Shown here: positions 1 to 7,149 of the stretch, one piece after another
Layout of the letters: every line of letters begins with the position of its first letter
Position numbering within the stretch: the first letter of the stretch is position 1
Assembly: GCA_036557785.1 (NCBI GenBank)
Contig: DATBGZ010000057.1
Coordinates: 1 to 18,770, forward strand
DNA length: 18,770 nucleotides
DNA from: DATBGZ01 sp036557785
GTDB lineage: Bacteria > Actinomycetota > Actinomycetes > Mycobacteriales > Micromonosporaceae
Reading direction: 5' to 3'
Program-made: the position numbers and the translations under genes
The notes under the pieces: model-generated
Told to the model about the DNA's origin: nothing
Databases searched by the model: none
The model's input: the letters and a program-made list of their open reading frames with translations, nothing else

Positions 1-1
1 C

Positions 2-1063
2 ACCCAGACCGAAACCCGCCGCGACTACACCCCCTACGGCACCACCCGCGGCACCACCCCCACCGGCTGGGTCGACAACCGCGCCTACCTGGGCCAACCC
101 ACCGACCAGAACCTCGACCTGCTCGGCGCCCGCACCTACGAGCCTGCCACCGGCCGGTTCCTGCAACGCGACCCCATCCTGGAAACCGACCCCACCCAAC
201 TGGGCGGCTACACCTACACCGGCAACGACCCCATCAACGCCAGCGACCCGAGCGGACTGTGTATGTACACGGACGGAGACCTCTGCATTAGCGCAGAGAA
301 CGCACGCGGCAAGACGGTCACCAACGGCTCCGGCCACGACACCACCACCGGCGACATGACCTGCCTCAACGTAGCTTGCGAGCGAGCGCGGGGAGCTTCT
401 CACCCCGGCCTGATCGTTACTATTCCTCCACCAACCATTGGTGGATTGCCCGTCTACGGTGGCGGTGACTTTGAACAGTACATACCCGACATTATAGAAA
501 TGGCACAAAAGGCAGCCATTGATCCACAGCTTCTTCTCGCGAACTACATGATCGAAAGCGCCTCATGTGACGGACTCGCGGCGGTGTGTGCCCCACTGCA
601 GGAAGTCCAGGCCCATGCGACCGACGATTGGTGGGACCTCCTTGAGGCCTGGTATGTGCCTTTATTGGGCCATCGAATGGGGCAGGGAGACCATGCCTCT
701 ATCGGAACGGCGAACATGGACAGGACCACCTATGAACAGACCCAAGATAACACTGCTAACGGCCCGAGGCCGGAGTTGGCGGGTCATTCATGGTTCGACC
801 TGATCGGGAACCCGAAATTGAGTATCGCCGCAATGGCCCACCGCCTGGAAGATCTCCAGTCCGGCCTGCAATTCAACCTGGACACCACATACTCGCGCAA
901 TGAGCTCATTCGCTTGGGTTATCGAAGTACCTGGAGCAGCATGATGGAGGTTGCGACTGGCTCCCCCATGAATCCCGGCAGCGTTGCCAACACCCAGATG
1001 TTCGACGTTCAGTACGCGCGTGCCGGGCGGTGGCTCAGCTACTACAATCAGGGTCAGCTTTGA
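2..1063 (+). CDS. Rhs/YD-repeat polymorphic toxin, C-terminal part (5' end outside window), with lysozyme-like toxin tip
   Basis: The frame is open from base 2 and gives 353 residues. Residues 1–87 are a classic Rhs-associated core: a YTPYG turn, a LGARTYEPATGRF segment, a GGYTYTGNDPI segment and the closing DPSGL motif. In polymorphic toxins this motif marks the join to an exchangeable toxin tip. The tip (about residues 88–353) contains DPQLLLANYMIES (Glu codon 554–556), then SIGTANM about 50 residues later, then NPKLSIAAMAHRL and an LGYRS segment. This order resembles lytic transglycosylase/lysozyme-like domains: helix with catalytic Glu, SxGxxN/Q motif, then xxSIxxAAxxL. The role is inferred to be peptidoglycan cleavage during contact-dependent competition. 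From about base 380 the codon usage is A/T-richer than in the core, as expected for a swapped tip. The lysozyme-like reading is by eye and moderately sure; the Rhs call is secure. Confidence 0.9.
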   Translation, partial: TQTETRRDYTPYGTTRGTTPTGWVDNRAYLGQPTDQNLDLLGARTYEPATGRFLQRDPILETDPTQLGGYTYTGNDPINASDPSGLCMYTDGDLCISAENARGKTVTNGSGHDTTTGDMTCLNVACERARGASHPGLIVTIPPPTIGGLPVYGGGDFEQYIPDIIEMAQKAAIDPQLLLANYMIESASCDGLAAVCAPLQEVQAHATDDWWDLLEAWYVPLLGHRMGQGDHASIGTANMDRTTYEQTQDNTANGPRPELAGHSWFDLIGNPKLSIAAMAHRLEDLQSGLQFNLDTTYSRNELIRLGYRSTWSSMMEVATGSPMNPGSVANTQMFDVQYARAGRWLSYYNQGQL

Positions 1064-1073
1064 GGTGAGGGGA
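1063..1073 (+). promoter_or_regulatory. Ribosome binding site of the downstream lipoprotein gene
   Basis: A purine-rich AGGTGAGGGGA run begins on the last base of the toxin stop codon (1061–1063) and ends just before ATG 1077. It fixes the lipoprotein start at 1077 rather than the upstream in-frame ATG at 984, and suggests translation coupled to the toxin gene. Confidence 0.6.
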
Positions 1074-1076
1074 GCC

Positions 1077-1550
1077 ATGCGACATGTGACTGCACGCCGC
1101 CGAGCCGCGATCGCGCTAGCAGTCGGCGCGATACTCTCGCTCGTGGCGGGGTGCGCGGCTGAGTCCCCAGAGCTGCGAGCGAGCCGCGAGCTAGCGGACT
1201 CGGTACAAATTGCAGGTTACCGTCGAATATACTCCAAGACGGCGGCAGACACAGTACAGGTCTATTTCCTCGGTCCAGCGAACGTGGACCTCGCACAGGC
1301 TGTGTCGGCCCGTGGGTGGTCACCAGAACCGCCGCCTTCTAAAGTCCCGACCAACCTAGAATGGCGCTGGGTGTTAGCTGGCCACGCCGACGACGCCGAG
1401 CACATCTGCAACGTGGGAGTGAGCACGCTTAGGCCGGACCTCGCCCCAGCCGCCGCAGATATCAGCGAAGACGAGAAACAACAGGTCGCCGCCGGACAAC
1501 TCCTGTACGTGGAGGTGAACTGCGGCTGCGTAGGACGACCTACATCTTGA
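1077..1550 (+). CDS. Small secreted lipoprotein, candidate immunity protein of the Rhs toxin
   Basis: The product is 157 aa. The start is ATG 1077, preceded by a strong Shine-Dalgarno sequence; the same frame is open further upstream but only inside the toxin gene. The N-terminus has an Arg-rich n-region (RHVTARRRA), a hydrophobic stretch and the lipobox LVAGC, so the mature protein should be lipid-anchored on the outer face of the membrane. The mature domain (about 130 aa) matches no family I recognise. It carries three Cys after the lipid Cys (ICNVG and CGC near the C-terminus), which may form a disulfide. The gene starts 13 bases after the toxin stop on the same strand. In polymorphic toxin loci this is the usual place of the immunity gene, and a surface lipoprotein would be in the right compartment to block a peptidoglycan-cutting toxin. 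The immunity role is inferred; the lipoprotein call is well supported. Confidence 0.75.
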   Translation: MRHVTARRRAAIALAVGAILSLVAGCAAESPELRASRELADSVQIAGYRRIYSKTAADTVQVYFLGPANVDLAQAVSARGWSPEPPPSKVPTNLEWRWVLAGHADDAEHICNVGVSTLRPDLAPAAADISEDEKQQVAAGQLLYVEVNCGCVGRPTS

Positions 1551-1856
1551 TCAGCTAGGTAGGGCGGCGGTTGGCCGAGGGCGGGGATAAAGCCCGGCAC
1601 AAACAGCGTCATGCCGCCAGGACTACGCGGCGGACTGGTTGGCGCACCTGGAGGGGCTTGCCGCCTGCCTGACTGGTCGCCCCAGACCGAGTCGGACTGG
1701 CGGGCCGACTGGGCCATCGTCCGCAGCATGCTCGGGTGACCTTGCAGCGGGACCCGACCGCGGCGAAGGACGCCACCGTAGCGACCGGCATGGCCGTAAG
1801 GCGCGGGTTCCCGCAGACTCGCCCGCGGCGGGCTCGGGTGCGGTAGGTCTCGTGGT
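1551..1856. other. Gene-poor spacer, possible gene remnant
   Basis: No convincing gene lies in these 306 bases. A 42-codon + strand frame (1611–1739) ends in SDWRADWAIVRSMLG, which reads like a natural protein C-terminus, but it has no clear ribosome binding site and its first half (Gly/Pro-rich) does not look coding. It could be a decayed tail of a former toxin, immunity or mobile gene at the end of the Rhs locus. No terminator-like hairpin with a T-run was seen. Confidence 0.4.
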
Positions 1857-2546
1857 GTGACCGTGACCCGCTCCTCAGCACGAACCGGGCGCGGCGCGTC
1901 CGCCGAGCCGTACGTGCCGGTTCATGCCGGGCTCGACGAGCTGCGGCGCGCCGCGGTGGCGTGCCATGGTTGCGAGCTGTACCGCAACGCGACTCAGGTT
2001 GTCTTCTCAGCCGGTCCGCGCGGGGCCAGAGTCGTCATGATCGGGGAGGTTCCCGGCGACGTCGAGGACCGCAAGGCTCAGCCGTTCGTCGGCCCGGCCG
2101 GTGGGGTGCTGTCCCGGGCGATGGCACAGGTCGGCATCACACCCGAGCAGGCATACCTGACCAACGCGGTCAAACATTTCAAGTTCCACGTCGATGGCCG
2201 GTCGAAGCGGCGGATCCACGACAAGCCCAACCGGACCGAGATCCTCGCCTGCCGACCCTGGCTGCGCGCCGAGCTTGGCCTGCTGCGCCCGCGGCTGGTC
2301 GTCGCGCTCGGCGCCACCGCGGCCCAGGCGCTGGCCGGGCCGAGCTTCCGCGTCACCCACCACCGGGGTGAGCTGCTCGGCTGGCCAGAGACGGCCGAGC
2401 ACCCCGAGGAGTATCCGCGCTCCGACCCGCCGGCCCGGTTCCTCGCCACGGTGCACCCGTCGGCGGTCCTGCGCGCCGACGACCGCGACGCCGCCTATGC
2501 CGAGTTCGTCGCCGACCTCGCGGTCGCCGCCTCGGCGATGGGGTGA
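1857..2546 (+). CDS. udgX: UdgX-type uracil-DNA-binding protein (family 4-like uracil-DNA glycosylase superfamily)
   Basis: The product is 229 aa from GTG 1857; a second in-frame GTG at 1863 is also possible. Motif A is GEVPGD (63–68), motif B is VHPSAV (199–204), and the hallmark KRRIH insertion lies at 117–121. In mycobacterial UdgX the His of KRRIH bonds covalently to the abasic sugar after uracil excision, so the enzyme traps itself on uracil-containing DNA; the equivalent here is His121. Fe-S cluster Cys are visible at 36 and 39 (CHGC) and 132 (ACRPW). At the position where ordinary family 4 enzymes have KC, this protein has KHFKF (106–110), another UdgX feature. TAGGTC at 1844–1849, 7 bases before GTG 1857, could be the -10 of a leaderless promoter. 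The gene converges on the small gene at 2568, with only 21 bases between stops. Confidence 0.92.
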   Translation: MTVTRSSARTGRGASAEPYVPVHAGLDELRRAAVACHGCELYRNATQVVFSAGPRGARVVMIGEVPGDVEDRKAQPFVGPAGGVLSRAMAQVGITPEQAYLTNAVKHFKFHVDGRSKRRIHDKPNRTEILACRPWLRAELGLLRPRLVVALGATAAQALAGPSFRVTHHRGELLGWPETAEHPEEYPRSDPPARFLATVHPSAVLRADDRDAAYAEFVADLAVAASAMG

Positions 2547-2567
2547 GGTGGTGATGGCGTGAGGTCG

Positions 2568-2891
2568 TTACTCGGCGGGCTTCGAGTCGATCGAGCTCGG
2601 TGGCTCCGGCCGGTCGGACTTCTCCCGGATCTTCTGAGCCGCCTTGGACAGGGAGGCCGAGAGCGCGTCGAGGAACAGCCCGCCGGACTCGCGGACGTCG
2701 GCCTTGACCGCGTCGTCGCGCACGGCCTTGCCGGCCGCCTCGAACGCGTCGCTCACCGAGTCGCGGATCTTGTGCAGCGTGTCGGTGGCCTCCTCCGCGC
2801 GCCCGGTCTGTTCGAAGTGCAGCTTGAGCTTCAGCGCGAGCGCCTCGATCTTCTCGCCGAGCTCGGACCACTTGGTGCCAACGTCGGACAT
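2568..2891 (-). CDS. Small amphipathic helical hypothetical protein
   Basis: The product is 107 aa and begins MSDVGTKWSELGEKIEALALKL at ATG 2891. I chose this start because GGGGGCGAGGAG lies immediately upstream; the frame extends 14 codons further but without such a signal. The sequence is rich in Ala, Lys, Glu and Asp with heptad-like spacing over residues 5–95, so it is predicted to be mostly alpha-helical and soluble. A charged, Pro-containing tail follows (DRPEPPSSIDSKPAE). No signal peptide, membrane segment or catalytic motif is seen. It resembles small conserved actinobacterial proteins of unknown function. It is followed on the same strand by nothing obviously co-transcribed, and it converges with the udgX gene. 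Confidence 0.75.
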   Translation of the reverse strand: MSDVGTKWSELGEKIEALALKLKLHFEQTGRAEEATDTLHKIRDSVSDAFEAAGKAVRDDAVKADVRESGGLFLDALSASLSKAAQKIREKSDRPEPPSSIDSKPAE

Positions 2892-2949
2892 CTCCTCGCC
2901 CCCAATAACGCGACGATCCTGCACCTGTCTCACGCTACTCCGCGACGGG

Positions 2950-3453
2950 CTACTCGCCGGTCTGACCGTCGATGCGTTCCCGGATGATGTCCGCGTGCCC
3001 GTTGTGCCGGGCGTACTCGCCCACCAGCTTGGCGAGGTTCCACCGGACGCTGCGGCCGTTCCCCTCGCCCCGCTCGTCGAGCCCAGGGTGGGCGGCGATC
3101 GCCTCGTCGGTGCGGGCCATCTGTTCCCGCCAGGCCCGCAGCGACGCGTCGACGTCGGCGACCGTGCAGTCGAAGTCGGGCTCGGCGTCGTCGTCGTAGC
3201 TTCCCCACACCCACGCCAGCGGTGTCTTCGGGCCGAGCGACCAGTTGCCGTACACGTGCTCCATCTCGGCCATGTGCCGCACCAGGCCGAGCAGGCTCAG
3301 CTTCGAGGGAGCGGCGGCGCGCTCGACGAGCTGCTCGTCGGGCACTCCCTGGCACTTGACCTGCAGCGCGTCACGGTGGAAGGCCAGCCAGCCCAGCACG
3401 ATGCCGCGCTCGTCCGCGTCGGCCGGTTCGGGACTGCGCACGAACTCACCCAT
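2950..3453 (-). CDS. DinB-family (DUF664) protein, putative metal-dependent thiol transferase
   Basis: The product is 167 aa from ATG 3453. It has the four-helix DinB/DUF664 pattern: LLGLVRHMAEMEHVYGN with His60, and EYARHNGHADIIRERIDG near the C-terminus with His150 and His153. In this superfamily three His residues bind a divalent metal, and characterised actinobacterial members use thiol cofactors such as mycothiol. The length is normal for the family. WVWGSYDDDAEPDFDC in the middle is typical of DUF664. The true substrate cannot be read from sequence. The gene is divergent from the glycosyltransferase gene with 38 bases between starts, so their promoters must share that interval. Confidence 0.88.
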   Translation of the reverse strand: MGEFVRSPEPADADERGIVLGWLAFHRDALQVKCQGVPDEQLVERAAAPSKLSLLGLVRHMAEMEHVYGNWSLGPKTPLAWVWGSYDDDAEPDFDCTVADVDASLRAWREQMARTDEAIAAHPGLDERGEGNGRSVRWNLAKLVGEYARHNGHADIIRERIDGQTGE

Positions 3454-3491
3454 GGGTCGAGACTGCCATGCGGCTATGACAAGCTGGCGCC

Positions 3492-4625
3492 GTGGTCGTG
3501 CTGCGGATCATCGCCGGGATGGGCCTCGTCGCCTGGCTGTGGCTGGCGCTGCTGCGCGGATCCTTCTGGCGCACCAACATCCGGCTGCCCGCCGCGCCGC
3601 CGCCGGCGCGCTGGCCGTCGGTGGCGATCGTGGTACCGGCACGGGACGAGGCACCGCTGCTGCCGCAGACCGTGCCGGGCCTGCTGGCCCAGCGTTACCC
3701 CGGTCCGGTGCGGGTGATCCTGGTCGATGACGCGTCCAGCGACGGCACCGCGCAGCTCGTGGCCACCCGCTGGCCCTCGGTGCAGGTGGTCTCTCCCGGG
3801 CCGAAGCCCCCGGGCTGGGCCGGCAAGCTCTGGGCCCTGCGTGCGGGGGTCGCGGCGGCGGGGGATGCCGAGTTGCTGCTGTTCACCGACGCCGACATCG
3901 CGCATCCCAGCGACTCCCTTGCCCGCCTCGTGTCCCTGGCTCAGGAGCGGGACCTGGATCTGGTCTCCCAGATGGCGCGGCTGCGCTGCCGCAGCGGGTG
4001 GGAGCGGCTCGTGGTGCCGGCGTTCGTCTACTTCTTCGCGATGCTCTACCCGATGCGGTGGATCAACCAGCCGCGCCGGCGCACGGCGGCCGCCGCCGGT
4101 GGCTGCGTCCTGCTGCGCCCCAGCGCGCTGGCCCGGGCCGGGGGCATCGAGGCGGTCCACTCGGCCGTGATCGACGACGTCGCGCTCGGCACGGCCGTCA
4201 AGCGCAGCGGCGCCACGGTCTTCCTCGGTCTCGCCGATGGGGTCGAGTCGGTGCGTCCGTACCCGTCGCTGCGCCGGCTGTGGCGGATGGTCTCCCGCAG
4301 CGCGTACGCGCAGTTGGGCTACCGCCCGCTGCTGCTGGTCGGCACCGTGGTCGCGCTGACCGTGGTCTTCCTCGTGCCACCACTGTCCACTGTGGTCGGT
4401 GCGGTGGTCGACCCGGTCACGGCGCTGCTCGGTGGCCTGGCCTGGCTGGTGATGGCCGTGACGTACGCGCCGATGCTGCGCTACTACCGCCAGCCCGTGG
4501 TGGCGGCCCCGCTGCTGCCGGTCACGGCCGCGCTGTACCTGGCGATGACCGTGGACTCGGCCCGGCGCACCTACCGCGGTGCGGGGGCGCAGTGGAAGGG
4601 TCGCAGCTACCCCGCGCCGTCATGA
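3492..4625 (+). CDS. hpnB: HpnB-like hopene-associated family 2 glycosyltransferase
   Basis: The product is 377 aa from GTG 3492. It opens with a membrane segment (about 4–22). A GT2 catalytic domain follows: VPARDEA (48–54), VDDASSDGT (78–86), GWAGKLWAL (108–116), the metal-binding FTDADI (131–136), GGCVLLRP (203–210) and the acidic DDVALG (228–233). RSAYAQLGY (269–277) sits where processive enzymes carry their acceptor motif. Two or three C-terminal membrane segments (about 280–300, 308–328, 336–353) precede QWKGRSY (367–373). This layout and these motifs match HpnB of hopanoid clusters. No other hopanoid genes (shc, hpnC/D/E/H) are in the window, so the lipid acceptor is uncertain. The stop codon overlaps the convergent nuclease gene. 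Confidence 0.85.
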   Translation: MVVLRIIAGMGLVAWLWLALLRGSFWRTNIRLPAAPPPARWPSVAIVVPARDEAPLLPQTVPGLLAQRYPGPVRVILVDDASSDGTAQLVATRWPSVQVVSPGPKPPGWAGKLWALRAGVAAAGDAELLLFTDADIAHPSDSLARLVSLAQERDLDLVSQMARLRCRSGWERLVVPAFVYFFAMLYPMRWINQPRRRTAAAAGGCVLLRPSALARAGGIEAVHSAVIDDVALGTAVKRSGATVFLGLADGVESVRPYPSLRRLWRMVSRSAYAQLGYRPLLLVGTVVALTVVFLVPPLSTVVGAVVDPVTALLGGLAWLVMAVTYAPMLRYYRQPVVAAPLLPVTAALYLAMTVDSARRTYRGAGAQWKGRSYPAPS

Positions 4626-6299
4626 CCCGTAGTTGACGAGGGAGACCGACGGCGCGGCCGCCTCCAGCATCCAGGAGAAGCGTGCCGCGGCGCGGGTCGG
4701 GTAGGCCCAGCCATCGGAGCACTCGACCAGCCGTACCTCGGGGCGTTCCAGCCAGGCGAGGATCCGTTCGGTCTCCTCGGCGCTGGCGCACGGGGTCGGC
4801 CCCGGTCCCGGACGCACCGGCGCCGCGGCGGCGAGCAGTGCGGCGATCGCGGTCCGAGGGTGCTCCCGCGGCGGACAGACGCCGGCCGCGACGAGGCGCC
4901 CGTGCCGGACCACGGCCAGCTCCCACCCACCGCGTGGCGCGGGCCGGGCGGCCACGACCTGCGCCAGGCGGGTCAGTGCGGTCAACCGCTGCATCCGTAC
5001 GGCCGCCCGCAGCAGGGCCGTCAGGCGCGATCGGACGCGTGCGGCGTCCTCGAAGCGCTCGGCGGCGGCCAAGCGGCGCATGCGGTCCGCGAGCCTGTCG
5101 ACGATTGCCGATGGATCACTCTGCACCAGCAGCCGGAACGGCCGAGCGGCGCGACGGTCGTACTCGTCGCGGTCGACCCGCAGGTCGCACGGGGCGGCGC
5201 AGCGGCGCAGCTCGGCCAGCGCGCAGGTCGCCGAGGCCCGCCGGTGGGACAGACGGCGCCTGCACTGGCGGATCGGGAGCGCGTCGTAGACCGCGGCCGC
5301 GGCGAGATCGGCGTGGCGTCGGGACGCGAACGGTCCCAGGTAGGTCGCCGCATCGTTGCGCGGTCTGGCCACAATGGACAGTCGCGGATATGCCTCGGTG
5401 GTGAGCTTGAGCCAGGCCGTGCGCTCAGGGAACTTGGAGCGACGGTTGTACGGCGGCTTGTGCTCGGCGATGAGCCGCAACTCGCGCACCTCGGCGTCGA
5501 GCGAGTGGGCGCAGACCTGCGCCTCGACACGTTCCGCGACGTGCAGCATCTCCGAGATCCGCTTGCGGGTCTCCGACGCGGTGAAGTAGCTGCGCACGCG
5601 CGTGGCGATGGACCCGCTGGTCCCGACGTAGAGCGGCCGTGCCCGGGCGTCACGGAAGATGTAGACGCCCGGGGCATCGGGCAGCCCCTCGGCGAGATGG
5701 CGTTTGGCGCGCTGCTGCGGTGTGATCGCCTTCGCGAACTCGATGGCGTCCTCGAGGGTGGAGATCTTGAAGCTGCCCAGCCGCCCGATGAGGGCGTGCA
5801 GCACCTCGACCGTCGCGCGAGCGTCATCGCATGCCCGGTGGGTCGGTGTCGTGAACGTGCGGAAGTGCTGCGCGAGCGTGCCGAGCCGGTGATTGGGGAC
5901 CTCTTCGTCGGTGAGCAACCGCCGCGCCAGAGCGACCGTGTCCAGGACCGGCGGCGAGGGCCACCGGTAGCCGTGCGTCCGGCACGCGGCGCGCAGGAAG
6001 CCGGTGTCGAATGGGGCGTTGTGCGCGACCAGCACCGCACCGGCGAGGAACTCCAGCAACGCCGGCAGCACCTCGGCGACGGTCGGTGCTGCCGCGACCA
6101 TCGACTCAGTGATGCCGGTCAACGCGGTGATCAGGGGCGGGATCGGCTCGCTCGGGTTCACGAGCGTCATGAACTCGCCCACCTGCTCGCCGCCGCGCAC
6201 CTTGACCGCGCCGACCTCGGTGATGCCGCAGCCGTCGGGAGCACCACCGGTGGTCTCCAGGTCCAGAACCACGAACGTCACCTCGTACAGCGGCGTCAC
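4620..6299 (-). CDS. DEDDh exonuclease–GIY-YIG (UvrC-like)–UVR fusion nuclease
   Basis: The product is 559 aa from GTG 6299 (MTPLYEVTFVVLDLETTG). The frame runs on to 6506, but that extension is Arg/Thr/Pro-rich non-coding-like sequence and overlaps the divergent gene. Residues 9–170 are a DnaQ-like 3'-5' exonuclease: D13 and E15 (DLETTG), D98 (HNAPFD), and H154 with D159 (HRACDD). Residues 209–285 are a UvrC/Cho GIY-YIG domain: GVYIF, LYVGTS, R234/R236, E273 and a terminal PPYN. Cys346, 359, 367 and 371 have nearly the same spacing as the four Cys proposed to hold the UvrC Fe-S cluster. A UVR (UvrB-contact-like) helix pair lies at about 400–432 (AAAERFEDAARVRSRL). The C-terminal 120 residues match nothing I know. 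The protein probably acts in repair of bulky lesions, pairing incision with end trimming; this is inferred. It lacks the UvrC RNase H-like endonuclease and helix-hairpin-helix domains. Confidence 0.92.
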   Translation of the reverse strand: MTPLYEVTFVVLDLETTGGAPDGCGITEVGAVKVRGGEQVGEFMTLVNPSEPIPPLITALTGITESMVAAAPTVAEVLPALLEFLAGAVLVAHNAPFDTGFLRAACRTHGYRWPSPPVLDTVALARRLLTDEEVPNHRLGTLAQHFRTFTTPTHRACDDARATVEVLHALIGRLGSFKISTLEDAIEFAKAITPQQRAKRHLAEGLPDAPGVYIFRDARARPLYVGTSGSIATRVRSYFTASETRKRISEMLHVAERVEAQVCAHSLDAEVRELRLIAEHKPPYNRRSKFPERTAWLKLTTEAYPRLSIVARPRNDAATYLGPFASRRHADLAAAAVYDALPIRQCRRRLSHRRASATCALAELRRCAAPCDLRVDRDEYDRRAARPFRLLVQSDPSAIVDRLADRMRRLAAAERFEDAARVRSRLTALLRAAVRMQRLTALTRLAQVVAARPAPRGGWELAVVRHGRLVAAGVCPPREHPRTAIAALLAAAAPVRPGPGPTPCASAEETERILAWLERPEVRLVECSDGWAYPTRAAARFSWMLEAAAPSVSLVNYGS

Positions 6300-6407
6300 G
6301 GCCGGGACGTTAGCCCGGCCGTGCGACGTTTCCACGCAGCTCGGCCCGGCGGCGCCCCGCCGCGGCCGGGTGAGCCCACCGCTCTGGTCCTGCCGGTCAC
6401 CAGCGTC

Positions 6408-6413
6408 TACGGT
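6408..6413 (+). promoter_or_regulatory. Possible -10 element for the MoxR operon
   Basis: TACGGT lies 22 bases before GTG 6436 in the 136-base divergent region (6300–6435). It fits the actinobacterial TANNNT pattern, but no convincing -35 is seen at the usual distance. Confidence 0.3.
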
Positions 6414-6435
6414 GTGACGAGTCGATGGGGCGGGG

Positions 6436-7149
6436 GTGGAGCGGGTGTCGCGGCTGGGCCGGTGGATCCCGGTGGCGATGGTCGCCGTGCTGGTCGGCGC
6501 CGCCATGCTCGCCGCGCTCTACGCCAACCCGGTGATCGACTACGCGCCACCTCCGGTACCCACCGCCAACCCCCGGCCGCAGAACCTCCCGGCCCAGTCG
6601 CAGCACGGCGTACCGACGACATCGGTGGACGCCCAACCACAGGACATCACGTTCCCGCCCTGGCTGCGCAACGCGTTCAATGCCCTCTGCGCGATCGCGG
6701 TGCTGCTGCTGCTCGGCGCCGTGCTGTGGTCGATCCTGCAGCGGTTGGCCTCGCGCACCCGGGCACCCGCGGTCACCGACCCCGAGGAGCAGCGGCGTCG
6801 GGCCCAGGAGAGCGTGCGCGCCGCCGTGGACGAGGGCTTGACCGACCTTGACGACGCGGACCTCGACCCGCGCCGGGCGGTGATCGCCTGCTGGGTGCGG
6901 CTGGAGGCGGCCGCGGCGGCGGCCGGGACCCGGCGCGAGCCCGGGGACACGTCGACGGAACTGGTCGGGCGGCTGCTCGAGGACCACGCGATCACCGCAC
7001 CCGTGCTGGCTGGGTTCGCGGCGGTGTACCGGGAGGCGCGGTTCGCCACCCACGTGGTCGACGAGGCCATGCGCCACCAGGCACGCTCTGCTCTGCGCCA
7101 GATTCGGGACGAACTGGTCCATGGTGCCGACGCCGGGAGCGGATCATGA
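6436..7149 (+). CDS. DUF4129 membrane protein, first gene of the MoxR operon
   Basis: The product is 237 aa from GTG 6436. Two membrane segments (about 10–30 and 82–103) flank a Pro/Gln-rich extracytoplasmic loop of about 50 residues. The cytoplasmic C-terminal part (about 145–228) is a DUF4129 domain: helical, with RREPGDTSTELVGRL and a late VYREARF segment, typical of this family. DUF4129 proteins are habitually encoded beside MoxR ATPases and DUF58 proteins, as here, and may be membrane partners or targets of that machinery. A biochemical activity is not known to me. The next gene overlaps the stop by 4 bases (ATGA), which implies coupled translation. Confidence 0.87.
   Translation: MERVSRLGRWIPVAMVAVLVGAAMLAALYANPVIDYAPPPVPTANPRPQNLPAQSQHGVPTTSVDAQPQDITFPPWLRNAFNALCAIAVLLLLGAVLWSILQRLASRTRAPAVTDPEEQRRRAQESVRAAVDEGLTDLDDADLDPRRAVIACWVRLEAAAAAAGTRREPGDTSTELVGRLLEDHAITAPVLAGFAAVYREARFATHVVDEAMRHQARSALRQIRDELVHGADAGSGS

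Noticed and set aside
6300..6506. N-terminal extension of the fusion nuclease to ATG 6506
   Set aside because: The extension is Thr/Arg/Pro-rich, overlaps the divergent DUF4129 start and lies ahead of the conserved DLETTG motif at a distance not usual for the family.
4860..6851. 663-codon + strand open frame
   Set aside because: It lies antisense to the well-supported fusion nuclease and into the DUF4129 gene; its translation is Arg/Gly-rich with no motif. It is a by-product of high GC.
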